Assembly (NCBI GenBank): GCA_009746045.1 | Contig: RPFO01000244.1 | Span: 62,001 to 126,000, forward strand | DNA: 64,000 nucleotides | Origin: Mesostigma viride | Lineage: Eukaryota; Streptophyta; Mesostigmatophyceae; Mesostigmatales; Mesostigmataceae | Direction of reading: 5' to 3' | Part shown: piece after piece, positions 44,640-56,206 of the stretch | Position numbering within the stretch: the stretch's first letter is position 1 | Layout: the number at the start of each line of letters is the position of its first letter | Program-made: the position numbers and the translations under genes | The notes under the pieces: generated by a model | Seen by the model: only the letters and a program-made list of their open reading frames with translations | Told to the model about the DNA's origin: nothing | Database searches by the model: none

Positions 44640-45760
44640 CCAGTAGGGCTCCGCCCCTAATGAATAAAAAAGTCGCTTTTTTGCGAGACGTGAGACGTCC
44701 TAAATTCGACCCCTGCATCTTTTTCTACTATTCTCATCGACCAATTTTACCCCGACTAGGTTGTCGCCGGTTCTCAAATTGTCAAATTGTCCAAAATGTC
44801 ACTTCATTCACGCCGGCGGACTACCTACGGACTAGGTACCTGCGGAGTTGAAAAGGAGTCGCTGGGCTTCAAGTTCTGTAACTTACCAAACTCGCCGCGT
44901 ATTCTGATTTGGCACGCCGCAAAGGTGAAAACCATTTGCGTTCAGTGCCGGTCCGCGGAAAACGCGGAAAAACGCGATCTGCAAATGAATCCAGGCCGGA
45001 ATCGAACTGGGGACCTCTCGCACCAATTTTGCTGACTACAGGACGGACGTCTCCGGATCCTAGGGCATCGCCAACTGACACCTACAGTCATCCGCAAAAG
45101 TTCTCCTTTCCGGGGAGTGATGCAAGCCTTTCGGATTTGGTACTAGATAAATCATTCGAGATCTGTGTGTAGGAGTACTACATGCACACGTGTCTGCACT
45201 CGAGACTTGTTCAGTCTCGAACCGTGAGACGGACAGTCTCGCCGCGTATAGCCGCCGCGCCTTTTTATACTTCTTTTGGCACATGGCTTGCGTTGGGTTC
45301 ATCGACGAGCATCGACGGTGCAATCCGACGGCGGAGCCATAAGTTCGCCACAGCACAGCGCGACGCAATTGCTCTTTTCCATGTACTACGTGAGACGCAA
45401 AGTCCGCAACGCTGACCGGAAATTCCCTTATAGGTACTCATTTCCGCCACCCTTGACATGTTGTCGTACAATACTACAAATTCACGCCAATAGAAACTCG
45501 CGTCCGAACATATAGATTCTCCCGATTTCTGGCCTGCGCTGGTTGTCTCCTTGATGTATCTCGTGCATGCCTCTTATTTAATTTCAAGGTAACTCTTAAT
45601 TAATCTCGGCCCCCGCCCTCCGACAATTTGACAATTTGACAAAAAGAGCCAATTTTAGTTATTTTACCCCGACTGGCTCGAGGCGTATTTTTCTCGATTC
45701 TCGTTTTCAGGATTAAATAAAAAAAGTGGCTTTTCATTTAAATAATAAGTTACACAGCCA
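44640..45760. other. Possible old mobile element with short inverted arms
   Basis: CAAATTGTCAAATTGTC (44773-44791) and GACAATTTGACAATTTG (45622-45640) are inverted. Near both, ATTTTACCCCGACT and AATAAAAAAAGTNGCTTTT strings recur in direct orientation. Contains copy 2 of the 41-bp repeat (45515-45555). No protein recognised and no target duplication identified. Confidence 0.35.
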
Positions 45761-45813
45761 TATTTTAAGTCACCCAGGTAAAGCTTTCGTGCTGAAGGCG
45801 TATGTCTCATCAA

Positions 45814-45965
45814 TTAATTAATTATCAACATCACTCCGTTGGGAGTCAATGTAGCACATATCCCTGAGAAGGGGCATATGGCTTTTAATACATCCTAGGC
45901 TACTTCATGCAAGGGTGGGAATGTAAGCTACCCGTGCTCTAGTTGCACCAGGGCACCCGCACCAC
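45814..45965 (-). mobile_element. LINE 3' end, minus strand
   Basis: Starts with the TTAATTAATTAATTA tail and the inverted CTCCGTTGGGAG hairpin, followed by GTAGCACATATCCCTGAG and the rest of the shared 3' UTR. 5'-truncated. Confidence 0.7.
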
Positions 45966-46008
45966 CATGCTGTCTCAGGTTCAACCCGCCTAAGGGGGGG
46001 ATCCTGGC

Positions 46009-46984
46009 ATGGGGGAGGAAGATCATCATCAAAGAGACAATCATCATGGCTATACAAGAGCTAGGACATGGCTTCTCGAGGAGGCCGAGCTCGCCAAGCG
46101 CAGCCTTAACGTCATAGTCAAGCACTTCGACCCGCTGCAGGACGAGACCTCCGAGACCCTTGCCCTGGCGTTTGAGAACAAAATCCTTGTCCCCATGGCT
46201 ATCACTGGTAAGGGCAAGCCGCGGGGGGTGACCCGCCTTCCCCGCTCGCGGGGTAAGGCCGGCCCCTCCCCCTTGCTCCTCACCTTCGACACCATGGCGG
46301 ATAAGATGGAGTTCCTCAAGTGTCGCAAGCGGCTTGGGGGGACCGCCTACACGCTGGACGACGACTTGACCTTGACGCAGCAACAACGGCGACGGGAGTT
46401 ATGGCCGACCTACCTCCACTGAGCTTCGGCAGACGGCGGGGCAGAAGCCGGTCTACTGGAAGGGGGCGGACATCTACGTCGCCCACAAGCCCTGGCAGGC
46501 GACCCCTGCAACCCCAGCCACCCCAGCCACCCCAGCCACCCCAGCCTAGGGAATATATAGCAGTAGTGTAGACTAGAAAGCTTAGTGACGTGGCCATGTA
46601 TGCCTACGTGATGGGCCCACACCCGCCCTTGCAATAGCCGTAGCAATGTCGAGTCATGCTTTGCCCATGCAGGGAGTTACTCCCTGCTGAGAGGCCATGT
46701 GTACCCTAGCTATAGCCTAGCCACATACCTTCCACCCCATATGTCATGCAGGCCTTCTAGGCCCTCTCCTCAAGCCCCCCTGGGTGCCTGTGCTTGTTTA
46801 GGAGGCATGAACCATCATGGAGGTGCAGGTGCACCTAGTGCACCCAGAGCAGGTGATAGTTGTACATCCTACACCTGCAGGTTGTCGCCCTGATTGTATT
46901 ACAAACCCATAGATGCCCCTTTCTCAGGGCTATGTGTTACATATGCTCCCCACGGAGCTATGATTTTAATTAATTAATTAATGG
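46009..46984 (+). mobile_element. LINE copy: ORF1 C-terminal domain, 3' UTR and TTAA tail
   Basis: The frame at about 46070-46420 encodes the RRM-like half of a LINE ORF1 protein: LAKRSLNVIVKHF, VTRLPRSRGKAGPSPLLLTF, MADKMEFLKCRKRL, YTLDDDLTLTQQQRRRELWP. The last segment (TKAGQPVYWKGAD...HKPW) needs a frameshift at about 46415. The 3' UTR then runs to the hairpin CTCCCCACGGAG and TTAATTAATTAATTAA at about 46967-46983. No reverse transcriptase is present in the window for this family. Confidence 0.75.
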
Positions 46985-47880
46985 CTTCTCGACAGAGAGC
47001 ATCTCTCTGCATGGCATAGCATGGCAAAATTCTTAATGCAACATCCATGGGGGTCCCATTATAGGCATGGCTTGGCTAAATTCTGAAGGCAACATCCATG
47101 GGGGCCATTATGGGCGCACATGCGCGTGGGCCACATGCTAGGCTAAGCCTTACTAATCTACACTACTGGTATATATATTCCTAGTCTGAGGTGGCAGGAG
47201 GGGGCTGCCAGGGCTTGTGGTCAACGTGGATGACCGCCCCCCTCCAGTATACCGGCTTCCCCCTTGCGCTCTGCCGGAGCTGAAGGTAGGTCGGCCATAG
47301 CTCGCGTCACAATGGGACCTCCCATGGATGATGCATTAAGAATTTAGCCATGCGATGCCTATGCAGGGAGTTACTCTCTGCTGAGATGCCATGTGTACCC
47401 CAGCTATAGCCTAGCCACATACCCTCCACCCCATATGTCATGCAGGCCTTCTAGGCCCTCTCCTCAAGCCCCCCCTGGGTGCCTGTGCTTGTTAAGGAGG
47501 CATGAACCATCATGGCGGTGCAGGTGCACCTTGTGCACCCAGAGCAGGTGACAGTTGTACATCCTCCACCTGCAGGTTGTAGCCCTGATTGTATTACAAA
47601 CCCATAGATGCCCCTTTCTCAGGGCTATGTGTTACATATGCTCCCAACGGAGCTATGATTTTAATTAATTAATTGATAGCTCGCGTCGCCGCTGTTGCTG
47701 GGCCAGGGTCAAGTCGTCGTCCAGCGTGAAGTGAGTCTCCGAGAGCTTCTTGCGGCATTTAAGGAACGCCAGCTTGTCCGCCATGTACTTAAAGGTGAGG
47801 AGCACGGGTGCCGGGCCAGCCTTCCCCCGCGCGCGGGGGAGGCGGACAGCCGACATGTCCAGCCGACATGTCTCATCAAA
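46985..47880 (-). mobile_element. LINE ORF1/3'-UTR copy on minus, interrupted by another LINE
   Basis: ORF1 coding runs 47880 to 47676 (VRLPRARGKAGPAPVLLTF, MADKLAFLKCRKKL, FTLDDDLTLAQQQRRREL). It is broken by the plus-strand insertion 47309-47675 and resumes at 47308 (WPTYLQLRQ..., PVYWRGAVIHVDHKPW), then passes into 3' UTR with an internal duplication of a GCAACATCCATGGGGG segment. Confidence 0.7.
47309..47675 (+). mobile_element. 5'-truncated LINE inserted in a LINE, 12-bp target duplication
   Basis: Only 3' UTR, hairpin CTCCCAACGGAG and tail TTAATTAATTAATTG. Flanked by ATAGCTCGCGTC at 47297-47308 and 47676-47687. The duplication lies inside the ORF1 codons of the host LINE, so the insertion boundaries are unambiguous. 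Confidence 0.85.
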
Positions 47881-47999
47881 ACACACCATATCTAGACATG
47901 CATATCTGTTTTCACATGGACCTCATGAAATCACATCATCCCATGGCACACATTTCTGCATATTCACATGTGCTGGGTTTTCTGCTCCAGTTCAGACTC

Positions 48000-48110
48000 A
48001 TTAATTAATTAATTAGGAACATAACTCCGTTGGGAGTATTAAAAAAATTAAATTAAATTATAACATGCCTCCGTTGGGAGATCATGTAGCACATATTCCT
48101 TGAGGGGTGG
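48000..48110 (-). mobile_element. Two LINE 3' ends on minus, back to back
   Basis: TTAATTAATTAATTA with CTCCGTTGGGAG at about 48027, then AAATTAAATTAAATTA with CTCCGTTGGGAG at about 48070 and GTAGCACATATTCC. Two truncated 3' ends in the same orientation. Confidence 0.6.
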
Positions 48111-48315
48111 TGGAGTGGAGAGAGCCGCGTAATCGGACTATCCTAACGCTAATCTATCTAGTCTAGAAAAATCCTAACTACCCTACTCATCAAAACGCCT
48201 CCTCCTCTTGGGGGGAGGTGGCTTGCCCACAGGGTCGGGCGTGTGAGCCTTGACAATAGCTGCTGCCACCGCGTCTTGTTCTGCATGGCAGTCCAAAGAA
48301 GGGAGAGAGAGTGGA

Positions 48316-49310
48316 TTAATTAATTAATTAATTAATTAAACTCGTGCTCCCGTTGGGGAGTCACGGAGCACCGAAGTGCTTTTAATCCCTGTGTGTGCAC
48401 TACAGGAGAAAGGGCAGAGACCCCCAGTCTCCTTCATGCCAAAGGCATGCCACAGCTGCAATCGGGCGCGGCTAGCTAAAAGGACAGGCTAACGATCCGG
48501 CAAACTGTGGGTGCAATAAGACCCATGTGAGCATATCATAGCAAGGAGCGTGGGCAAGTAATCTGAACATAGCCAGGGCGTAGCATGGCTGTACTAGGAC
48601 TAGGCTAAGGCTATGGCTGGTTGTGTACCGTGCGTTGGCGGCACGTGACTAGGTGTGTTGGCACAGCTAGGCAACATTCTAGGCATGGCTGCCTTAGCGG
48701 CAGTGACGCCAATGGTTACAAGCTAGGGCTATTGCTATTCTAGCCCGCTGGGGGCGTCCACATCCGGCTTGTGGTTGATCATCAGGTCCCCGCCCCTCCA
48801 GTACACCTTGGGCTTCTGGGGGTCCTGCTTATGGCGGAGGTATTCCGGCCACGTGTTGCTGAGCGGGGGTGAGGTCGTCATCCAGCGTCCAGGTGAGGTC
48901 GTGCAACCGCTTGCGACGAGAGAGGAACCGCTGCTTATCCTCAGGGGAGGGGAAGGTGAGTAGGACTGGTGGGGGAGCCACCTTGTTCCGTGAGTGGGGA
49001 AGGCGGTGGCACCCACGCAGTTCTACCTCACCTACCAGTCCCATGAGGGTAAGAAGCTGGTTCTTGAGCTCGTCAGCAAGAGAGGTTGACGTCTCACCTG
49101 GCTTCTGGGGGAAGCGACGTAGCACCACTCGGCACTCGCGGCGAGCGCGGTCGGTGACCTCCCGTTGCTGGGCCTGGCGGTGGTCCTCCAGCCCCTGGAG
49201 CTTCGTGGCGATGGCGTCGGTGGTGGAGGCGGTCGCTGACCGCAGAAGGTCCGCGTAGGAGAGCGGCGGGAGGTCACCAGCATCCTGCCGGGGTGGCTGG
49301 GATGCAATGG
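48316..49310 (-). mobile_element. LINE copy on minus: tail, 3' UTR, ORF1 C-terminal half
   Basis: TTAATTAATTAATTAATTAA at 48316 and the hairpin CTCCCGTTGGGGAG, a 3' UTR to about 48734, then ORF1. Segments: LNQLLTLMGLVGEVELRGCHRLPHSRNK-type RRM region, SPEDKQRFLSRRKRL, LTWTLDDDLTPAQQ, then after a frame change WPEYLRHKQDPQKPKVYWRGGDLMINHKP. It is diverged from the 46-kb copy, so another subfamily. The upstream part (to 49310) is a degenerate coiled-coil region. Confidence 0.7.
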
Positions 49311-49644
49311 TGGCCGTCTGCTCCGCTATCTTGGGGACACATCAATCCGGCGCAGCGCCGGGCGGTTCCCCGGTAATTCCCGCGCGAAAGTTGACGAAAT
49401 TCGGTGCGCGCGTGCAATGTTGACTGAAATTCGGTGTGCAAGGCTATGGTAGCTGAAAATTTATTGCTCACGGAATACGAAGCCATTGTGTACCGGATTT
49501 CGCTTGTTCGAACGGCATTGTCATAGGGAAAAATAATATTCACAAAAAAACTCGCGAAACGCTGCTGTATTGGGTGTGAACGAGGACAAGCACGCAGTTG
49601 GCGCAGTTTTTGCTCGCCGTCCGACCAGACCCGAGCATCTTTAA

Positions 49645-51342
49645 CCCCTAAATGGGCGGAAATGCTGCCGATAAATCGGCAGTAACTCACCTATTTTGTA
49701 AACCAGCCCCTGTACAACCTAGCAATATCCAATGGCTGTCCTTGGGGGGCAAGCATGTCCATGAGTTGCCCTAAGCCATGATATATCACAACCTCACATA
49801 TATTCATCGTAGGCCATGTATAACTGCCGTCAAAGTCAGGGGGGTCAAGACGAGCGTTTTCATTTTTGGTAGAATGTGCATTTTGAATTATGTTGTAAGA
49901 GCTAGGCACCTACCACTTCAGGGATGATAAACAATTAGTTGCTGAACAGTTTGAGCCATTGGGGTCATCATTTGGGTGGGTATACCAGCAGTTACACCCA
50001 GTACAGCCCATAGGGGTACCGTTGGTAAAAAGCAACCAAGGGGGTAGGAGTGGGCATACTACCTACCAATACCTACTAATATGGCCCCCAACCATGCCAA
50101 ACAATACATTTCCCTTCCACAATGATGGGGAAACATAACTGCATCATCACACTGCCCTTACATGGCACCTATGTGCAGGTGCCACCTTGTCCATGCACGT
50201 AGGTAACGTGGTACGGATACCCTACGCAAGGCATGCATTCTAGGAGGCAGCCACCAACAAACTAGTGATTTTAAGCCTATTTCAGCCTGCCCTAGCAAGG
50301 ATAAACTAGGCCTAAGCTGCTATAGCTTTCCAGGTGATGGCCAGCACACCTGGTGGCACATGCTGACAATGGGAAGCTTCTACTCACCGGTTACATGCTT
50401 GATGATGCCACAGAGACCAGCCAACTGCCTCACACTCATGCAATATGTGTGTGGGAAATGTATAACAAACATATATGGAGGTATTCAAACCCACACAGCC
50501 TCTAAAACTTATCACCATCACCCTGTGGCAGGTCAACTGACTGAGGGAAGCATCTAAGAAGGGTGTTTTAGAAAGGGGCCAGGCCAGGGTCAAGAAAGAG
50601 CATGAATCATGCAAAAAGAATGTGCTACACAAGCTAGAACGTATATATAAACGTCAAACATCGATAGGAAAACGATGCTTAAGCTTTACCAGGCATGGAT
50701 GGCGTTACCTTGGCCCAGGCGGTGGCCGCAAAATGGCGCATTTCGGCACACCAAAGTTGTGCAGCATGGTCGCTGGATTCGGCGATTTCTGGCCACCCTT
50801 GCACGTTTACGACTAATATGTATCATAAAAAGTACAAAGAAACCAATATATCCTTTAAAATACGCCGGAAAGGTATTGCTGTCAACGTTTCTATCGTCCG
50901 GCCTGATCGCATTTTTTTCCAGCAAGAACGCTGCCGACACCTATCAAATGGCATTCCCGCGAACCAAAAATTGGCCTGTATGATCTTTAGGACGTATAAA
51001 ATCAATATCCTAAGTTTGGCCAGAAAATTCGAACGCAAACGTAAATGCCATGCGTGGGCGCAAGCCGCCATGGCCAGGTCGTCGTTTTCCGGAATGCACG
51101 TTGTACGTGAAAAAGTACCCTGACCCCTTGTACTTTGACGGTCTGGAACACCTGTTAAACTTGGTCAAAATATAGCAAACCCTAGTATCATGTTCTGGAG
51201 AAACTTATAAACTTTCATTCTTCTCAGCTAAACGTTTCCTAATTCCCAATAGTATTCTCGCAAACTGGTCCCCGAGTAGGTGCCGACAAATCGGCTGTAA
51301 GTCACTTTTTGGCGGAAAATCGGCAGCAAGACCATTTAGGGG
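49645..51342. mobile_element. TTAA-flanked DNA element 2 (1698 bp)
   Basis: TTAA at 49641-49644 and 51343-51346. Ends are inverted repeats, CCCCTAAATGG, followed by further matching subterminal blocks (TGCTGCCGAT, CCGATTTGTCGGC). It contains, at 50620-51125 on plus, a segment shared with element 3 at 61020-61560 on minus, including the peptide HGWRYLGPGG. No complete transposase. Confidence 0.75.
50625..50816 (+). pseudogene. Conserved protein fragment in TTAA element 2 (HGWRYLGPGG)
   Basis: The frame gives KRCLSFTRHGWRYLGPGGGRKMAHFG, matching RQRLSGFTWHGWRYLGPGGARK in TTAA element 3 (minus, about 61500-61430). Conservation at peptide level across diverged DNA suggests both descend from a coding region. 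The family is not recognised; it could be a transposase remnant. Confidence 0.45.
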
Positions 51343-51560
51343 TTAAGGTAAGGTCTCGTTGCCCAAACTACTTGACGGTGGAAACGAACACGTTCCACCA
51401 GTTCCTTACATCATTTCAAAGAAACCCAGCGTAGGATTTCCCTTAATTTTGCGTTTCCGATTTTTACGCCCCTTCCGCGAAAAAGTGAGAATTATAGGAG
51501 CGCTGACAGGGGCAACACTGCATGTCGTGCTTTTAATCGCTTTTACGTCTTTTCTTGCAG

Positions 51561-51727
51561 CTATATGACTTCGCTTGGGCGCAGCAACATCGCCCGGTGT
51601 TTATCCTGCGGGCGGGGCTTGCTGGCCCCGTCCGGAGTGTGCTCGGGGTGCGGGAAAAACCACAGCTACTGGTTTATAACGTCGACAACCCCCCATTTTC
51701 TGGTCATTAACCGGCGTATTCTTGTGG
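51561..51727 (+). CDS. Possible exon with a zinc ribbon
   Basis: A TTTTCTTGCAG acceptor precedes 51561. The frame MTSLGRSNIARCLSCGRGLL..VCSGCGKNHSYWF has a C-x2-C-x9-C-x2-C zinc-ribbon pattern and ends at a stop near 51730. Isolated: I cannot assign upstream exons, although TTAA element 2 ends about 215 bases before it. Confidence 0.3.
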
Positions 51728-52044
51728 TTTAAGCTTCCGGCGACGGGCGAAAAGAGCTCTTACCATGACGGCATGCTCTGGGGAGGCGTTCCGAGAAGGA
51801 CTGGGGCGGGCAGGCAAATTTACACGCGACAGTGCCCGCACGTCGCCTGCGCACCCCGGCGTACAAGGCAAAGCGCAGTGTTTCCCTCCTGGACGGCCCA
51901 TCGCTGCCTTTGCCGGGCGGCATGTTGGGGAGGCGGCTCCTTCTTCCTTTCTTACCGCCCGTTTCATAGTTCATACCCCGTGAGTTTCCCAACGGAGGCG
52001 TGTTAATGATGAGCGGCTGCATGCATGAATGAACGGGTGTATGT

Positions 52045-52501
52045 TCAATGAGGGAGGGGGGGAGGGAGGGAGGGAGGGAGGGAGGGAGGGAGGGAGGGAG
52101 GGAGGGAGGGAGGGAGGGAGGGAGGGAGGGAGGGAGGGAGGAGGGAGGGAGGGAGGGAGGGAGGGAGGGAGGGAGGGAGGGAGGGAGGGAGGGAGGGAGG
52201 GAGGGAGGGAGGGAGGGAGGGAGGGAGGGAGGGAGGAGGGAGGGAGGGAGGGAGGGAGGGAGGAGGGAGGGAGGGAGGGAGGGAGGGAGGGAGGGAGGGA
52301 GGGAGGGAGGGAGGGAGGGAGGGAGGGAGGGAGGGAGGGGGGGAGGGAGGGAGGGAGGGAGGGAGGGAGGGAGGGAGGGAGGGAGGGAGGTCCAGGGAGG
52401 GAGGGAGGGAGGGAGGGAGGGAGGGAGGGAGGGAGGGAGGGAGGGAGGGAGGGAGGGAGGAGGGAGGGAGGGAGGGAGGGAGGGAGGGAGGGAGGGAGGG
52501 A
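52045..52501. repeat. GGGA tetranucleotide satellite
   Basis: About 450 bases of GGGAGGGA with occasional GGA or GGG slips and one TCC interruption near 52391. It ends at CCCTAAGCTCGTCTGG, a sequence that also borders the array at 59380 in inverted orientation. Confidence 0.97.
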
Positions 52502-52617
52502 GCCCTAAGCTCGTCTGGATTTGTACTAGAACACTACTACAAATTGAGATTTTTCAAACTTTGTTATTTAGGGCCTCTCGTAAGTCCAAAGCATGTAGGT
52601 TATTGTCCCAACATGTT

Positions 52618-53345
52618 GTGACACCGTGACACCGTGACACCGTGACACCGTGACACCGTGACACCATAACGCTAGTATTTTACGATTTTGTATGGTGTCA
52701 CAAGGTAATGTGGCGCCCATGGGGTTGCAACAATGATATTACATTGCCCAGAAGCACTGATTAACATGAGGTGACATTGTGACACCGTGACACCGTGACA
52801 CCGTGACACGATGGCACCATAACGCTAGTATTTTACGATTTTGTATGGTGTCACAAGGTAATGTGGCGCCCATGGGGTTGCAACAATGATATTACATTGC
52901 CCAGAAGCACTGATTAACATGAGGTGACATTGTGACACCGTGACACCGTGACACCGTGACACCGTGACACCGTGACACCGTGACACCGTGACACGATGGC
53001 ACCATAACGCTAGTATTTTACGATTTTGTATGGTGTCACAAGGTAATGTGGCGCCCATGGGGTTGCAACAATGATATTACATTGCCCAGAAGCACTGATT
53101 AACATGAGGTGACATTGTGACACCGTGACACCGTGACACCGTGACACCGTGACACCGTGACACGATGGCACCATAACGCTAGTATTTTACGATTTTGTAT
53201 GGTGTCACAAGGTAATGTGGCGCCCATGGGGTTGCAACAATGATATTACATTGCCCAGAAGCACTGATTAACATGAGGTGACATTGTGACACCGTGACAT
53301 CGTGACATTGTGACACCGTGACAGCATGATAGTGACAATATGACA
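52618..53345. repeat. Composite satellite: GTGACACC octamers plus 110-bp spacer, four units
   Basis: CATAACGCTAGTATTTTACG recurs at 52664, 52818, 53003 and 53172 (154, 185 and 169 apart). Each unit has a conserved spacer (GTGTCACAAGGTAATGTGGC...AGCACTGATTAACATGAGG) and a variable run of GTGACACC. Unit length varies mainly with octamer number. Confidence 0.92.
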
Positions 53346-53651
53346 CGATAGCACTAGCATTTCATGATTTTGTTGTTTAGTGCCACAAAGTATTAACGCA
53401 ACATTAATGTATTATGCAACCATGTATAAATAAAAGAAAATTTATGAATATGATGGATGACCAATAATCCCTATTACATGGCCTAGCAAACTTGCATCTG
53501 CCAACTGTGTCTCTCTGCCTCTTTAATATCAAATGCAAGATAAAATAATGTATATTAGCTTAAACTTACCTGACAATGATTTGCATACAGCTTTCTTTAA
53601 TGCAGAATCTGGTGCCAAGCAAATGCCGTATCAAAACCATACATGCCCAAT
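53346..53651. other. AT-rich DNA, no gene
   Basis: AT-rich with an AATAAAAGAAAA string near 53430 that could serve as 3' flank of the minus-strand gene at 53652-54585. Confidence 0.4.
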
Positions 53652-54585
53652 CTAATATGAACCATAATAATCGTGTTGCCCCGACTCGTCTACATCTTGC
53701 GAGTAGGGTGGCCTTTTCCGCGGTGGAGCCTGGGCATGTGCCAGGTTGTGGGGCCGGCCGGACGTGGGCGTTGTAGGCCCACGTCCCTTGCTCATCAAAA
53801 TGCTATGACCCATGAAATGAGAATCCCTGGCTGCATAACCTCCTCCCTCATCATGATGTTGCCAGTCTTGCTCCCCGGCGGCCTTGGGGATTTGGGGCCT
53901 CGGCTTTGTCTTCCTTGGAGATCTCCTTAGAGGGGGGGCTGCGGCATAACGGTAAGTGCCGTCATTGTAATGCTGCACGGGCTCAGGGTTCTCAACGTAG
54001 GTGGTTTGTTGCAATGTGCCGCGACCTCAAGGCTGATGTGGATCAGCTGCCGACCCTTCGCCAGGCTGTGGATCGTACATGCCGGCATGGTATACATAAG
54101 CATTGGCCGCTTGCCTGCCAGCGGCAGTAGGCTGGGCATGCATTCCTTGGTCGTACGGCGCGTACACACCGTGCTCGCCGTACGGTTCCCCCTCCCGATC
54201 CAGCTGCCTCGGCCCATCCATTGCGACTGCGCGCGCGCGTGGCTCTTGTTGACGGTGTGCTGGTTGCAGTCCTGTCACTTGGCCATGGGCCGCGCTGAAG
54301 CTTTCGCGTTGCCCCAACGCGGCAGGCGCAGCGGGCCGGCGAAGCTCCGTGCCAACGCCAGTGCTGGAGCTGGGTGCAGCACTTGCTGGGGTGGATGGCA
54401 TTCTTCGTTGGTTCTCCAAAGCATTGACCCTCTCGGTCAGGGCCTTAACCTTGACGTACACGTGCGATTTCTTATTCCCCCGCCCTTCATCACCTACGGG
54501 TGTCCCCGCATCAACTGCGCTCTCAGTCTCCTCCCCCGTTGGCCGTGCTACGCCCGTTCCATCGTCATGCTCCGCACACAACGGT
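53652..54585 (-). pseudogene. Minus-strand last exon with one premature stop
   Basis: A GGCTGTTTTTTGGCACTTTCAG acceptor on minus places the exon start at 54585. The frame reads CAEHDDGTGVARP..., a basic/helical segment (KKSHVYVKVKALTERVNALENQRR, probable coiled coil), then a long Gln/Pro/Gly/Tyr-rich disordered region. TGA at 54029-54027 interrupts it, but the same frame continues four codons later as LQQTTYVENPEPVQHYNDGTYRYA...RSPRKTKPRP and ends at 53652 (DESGQHDYYGSY). Composition does not change across the stop, so it is a recent nonsense change (for example from CGA) or a sequencing error. Function unknown; possibly a transposon Gag-like protein. Confidence 0.5.
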
Positions 54586-54888
54586 CTGAAAGTGCCAAAA
54601 AACAGCCTTATAACTCCTGTACGATGCAAATATTGTCGAAACATGCTAGATCTTGGTAGGTAGCATGTTCAGGACACCAGTAGAAGGATTGCAACTTTCC
54701 GGACTTACCGGACCTCAGCTGACCTATTTTTGGCATTTCTATTTTTAGCAGTTTTCCAGATTTTAATATAAACAAATACATTCTAATATGCAAATAAAGA
54801 GTTCTTGACCTGGCTGTTTGCAAGTAAGTTGATACTCATGACTAATGACTGTACACAAGATCTGATGGTCATCCAACCGCATTTGGTA

Positions 54889-55410
54889 ACAAAATGCCAC
54901 CAAATGCTAGCAAAAATGTGCGTTTTTTGTATTTTTCATCACATTTCATTGCAGTTTCCATACAAGCTGTGCTCGGTTGAGGCTGGAAACTTGTAGGCAT
55001 CTTAAACATCATTATTCTAGACATCCCACAAAAATTCAGGTCCATCATAGGGTATTTGATGTCAGTTTGCTCACAAATGTTACCAAAAATGCACGTTTTT
55101 CGTATTTTTCATCACATTCCATGGCAGTTTCCATACAAGATGTGCTCAGTTCAGGCTGGAAACTTGCATGCATCTTTGCCATCATTATTTTAGACATTCC
55201 ACAAAAATTCAGAACCATCAGAGGGTATTTGATGTCAGTTTGCTCACAAATGTTACCAAAAATGCACGTTTTTCGTATTTTTCATCACATTTCAGTGCAG
55301 TTTCCGTACAAGATGTGCTCTGTTGAGGCTGGAAACTTGCATGCATCTTAGCCATCATGATTTTAGACATTCCACAAAAATTCAGGCCCATCATGTTCTA
55401 TTTGGTAGAG
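54889..55410. repeat. 173-bp tandem repeat, about three copies
   Basis: GGCTGGAAACTTG recurs at 54981, 55154 and 55327, exactly 173 apart. Shared blocks include AAAATGCACGTTTTTCGTAT, CATTNCAGTGCAGTTTCC and TTTAGACATTCCACAAAAAT. Confidence 0.9.
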
Positions 55411-55811
55411 CTATCAATGCCATACCTGCCAGTTTCCATTACAAATTCTTACCCATGGATGCGAAACTGCCAGTGTGGAATATCAAGGAGACAATCTGGT
55501 CAACTCAAATAAGATGACTCACTAAAACATGGAAACCATTCACGAGTGATGTAAGACAACCCGTCCAGGAGACATACATAAAAGTTCATTGATATAGACA
55601 CAGCTGACAATATGCACATGTGGCCATGTGGATGCTCACGCAATTTCTATTATACGGAGGAGCTTGCTGAACATAATATTGGCAGCTGTCGCATGCATGG
55701 CTAGAAAGGTCATTTTACACGTGCACCCACAGCATGCCAAGTAATGTAGTTGCAAATTACTCAACACGCGGCATGGCGCTGATGCGTTTGCGCGCCCTCA
55801 TCTCGGTATCG

Positions 55812-55985
55812 CTAGCTAGGAGGTAGTGGCACCTCCCTGCACAATCTCTGCCTGACCTTGTCAGCCTTCATGCACTGTGTCAACATGGACACCCCCACAC
55901 CCTTGCCCTTGGCATCACAGCCAAGCTTTCGACGGTGGTTGGTGAAGCTCTTGGTGTCCTCCTTGCGCATGTGGTGCATGTGCAA
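55812..55985 (-). CDS. Probable C-terminal exon, basic protein
   Basis: Read on minus from about 55985: LHMHHMRKEDTKSFTNHRRKLGCDAKGKGVGVSMLTQCMKADKVRQRLCREVPLPPS then stop at 55812. It is charged and coherent, unlike the satellite translation upstream of it. No acceptor can be placed because the array begins at once. Family unknown. Confidence 0.4.
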   Translation of the reverse strand: MHMHHMRKEDTKSFTNHRRKLGCDAKGKGVGVSMLTQCMKADKVRQRLCREVPLPPS

Positions 55986-55992
55986 GTTACTA

Positions 55993-56158
55993 AGTGAGTG
56001 AGTGAGTGAGTGAGTGAGTGAGTGAGTGAGTGAGTGAGTGAGTGAGTGAGTGAGTGAGTGAGTGAGTGAGTGAGTGAGTGAGTGAGTGAGTGAGTGAGTG
56101 AGTGAGTGAGTGAGTGAGTGAGTGAGTGAGTGAGTGCGTGCGTGCGTGCGTGCGTGAG

Positions 56159-56206
<48 letters not shown>

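Noticed and set aside
44985-45065. tRNA gene on minus: TTCGATTCCGGCCTGG with upstream material
   Set aside because: The T-loop-like TTCGATT is present, but the T stem pairs at only about three of five positions and no matching acceptor or anticodon stem could be built. At most a tRNA-derived fragment.
50690-50730. HGWRYLGPGG as a phospholipase-type or capsid motif
   Set aside because: Only the short YLGPG resemblance; the downstream His-Asp catalytic pattern expected of such domains is absent.
52029-52629. GREGGREGG proteins
   Set aside because: Translation of the GGGA satellite.
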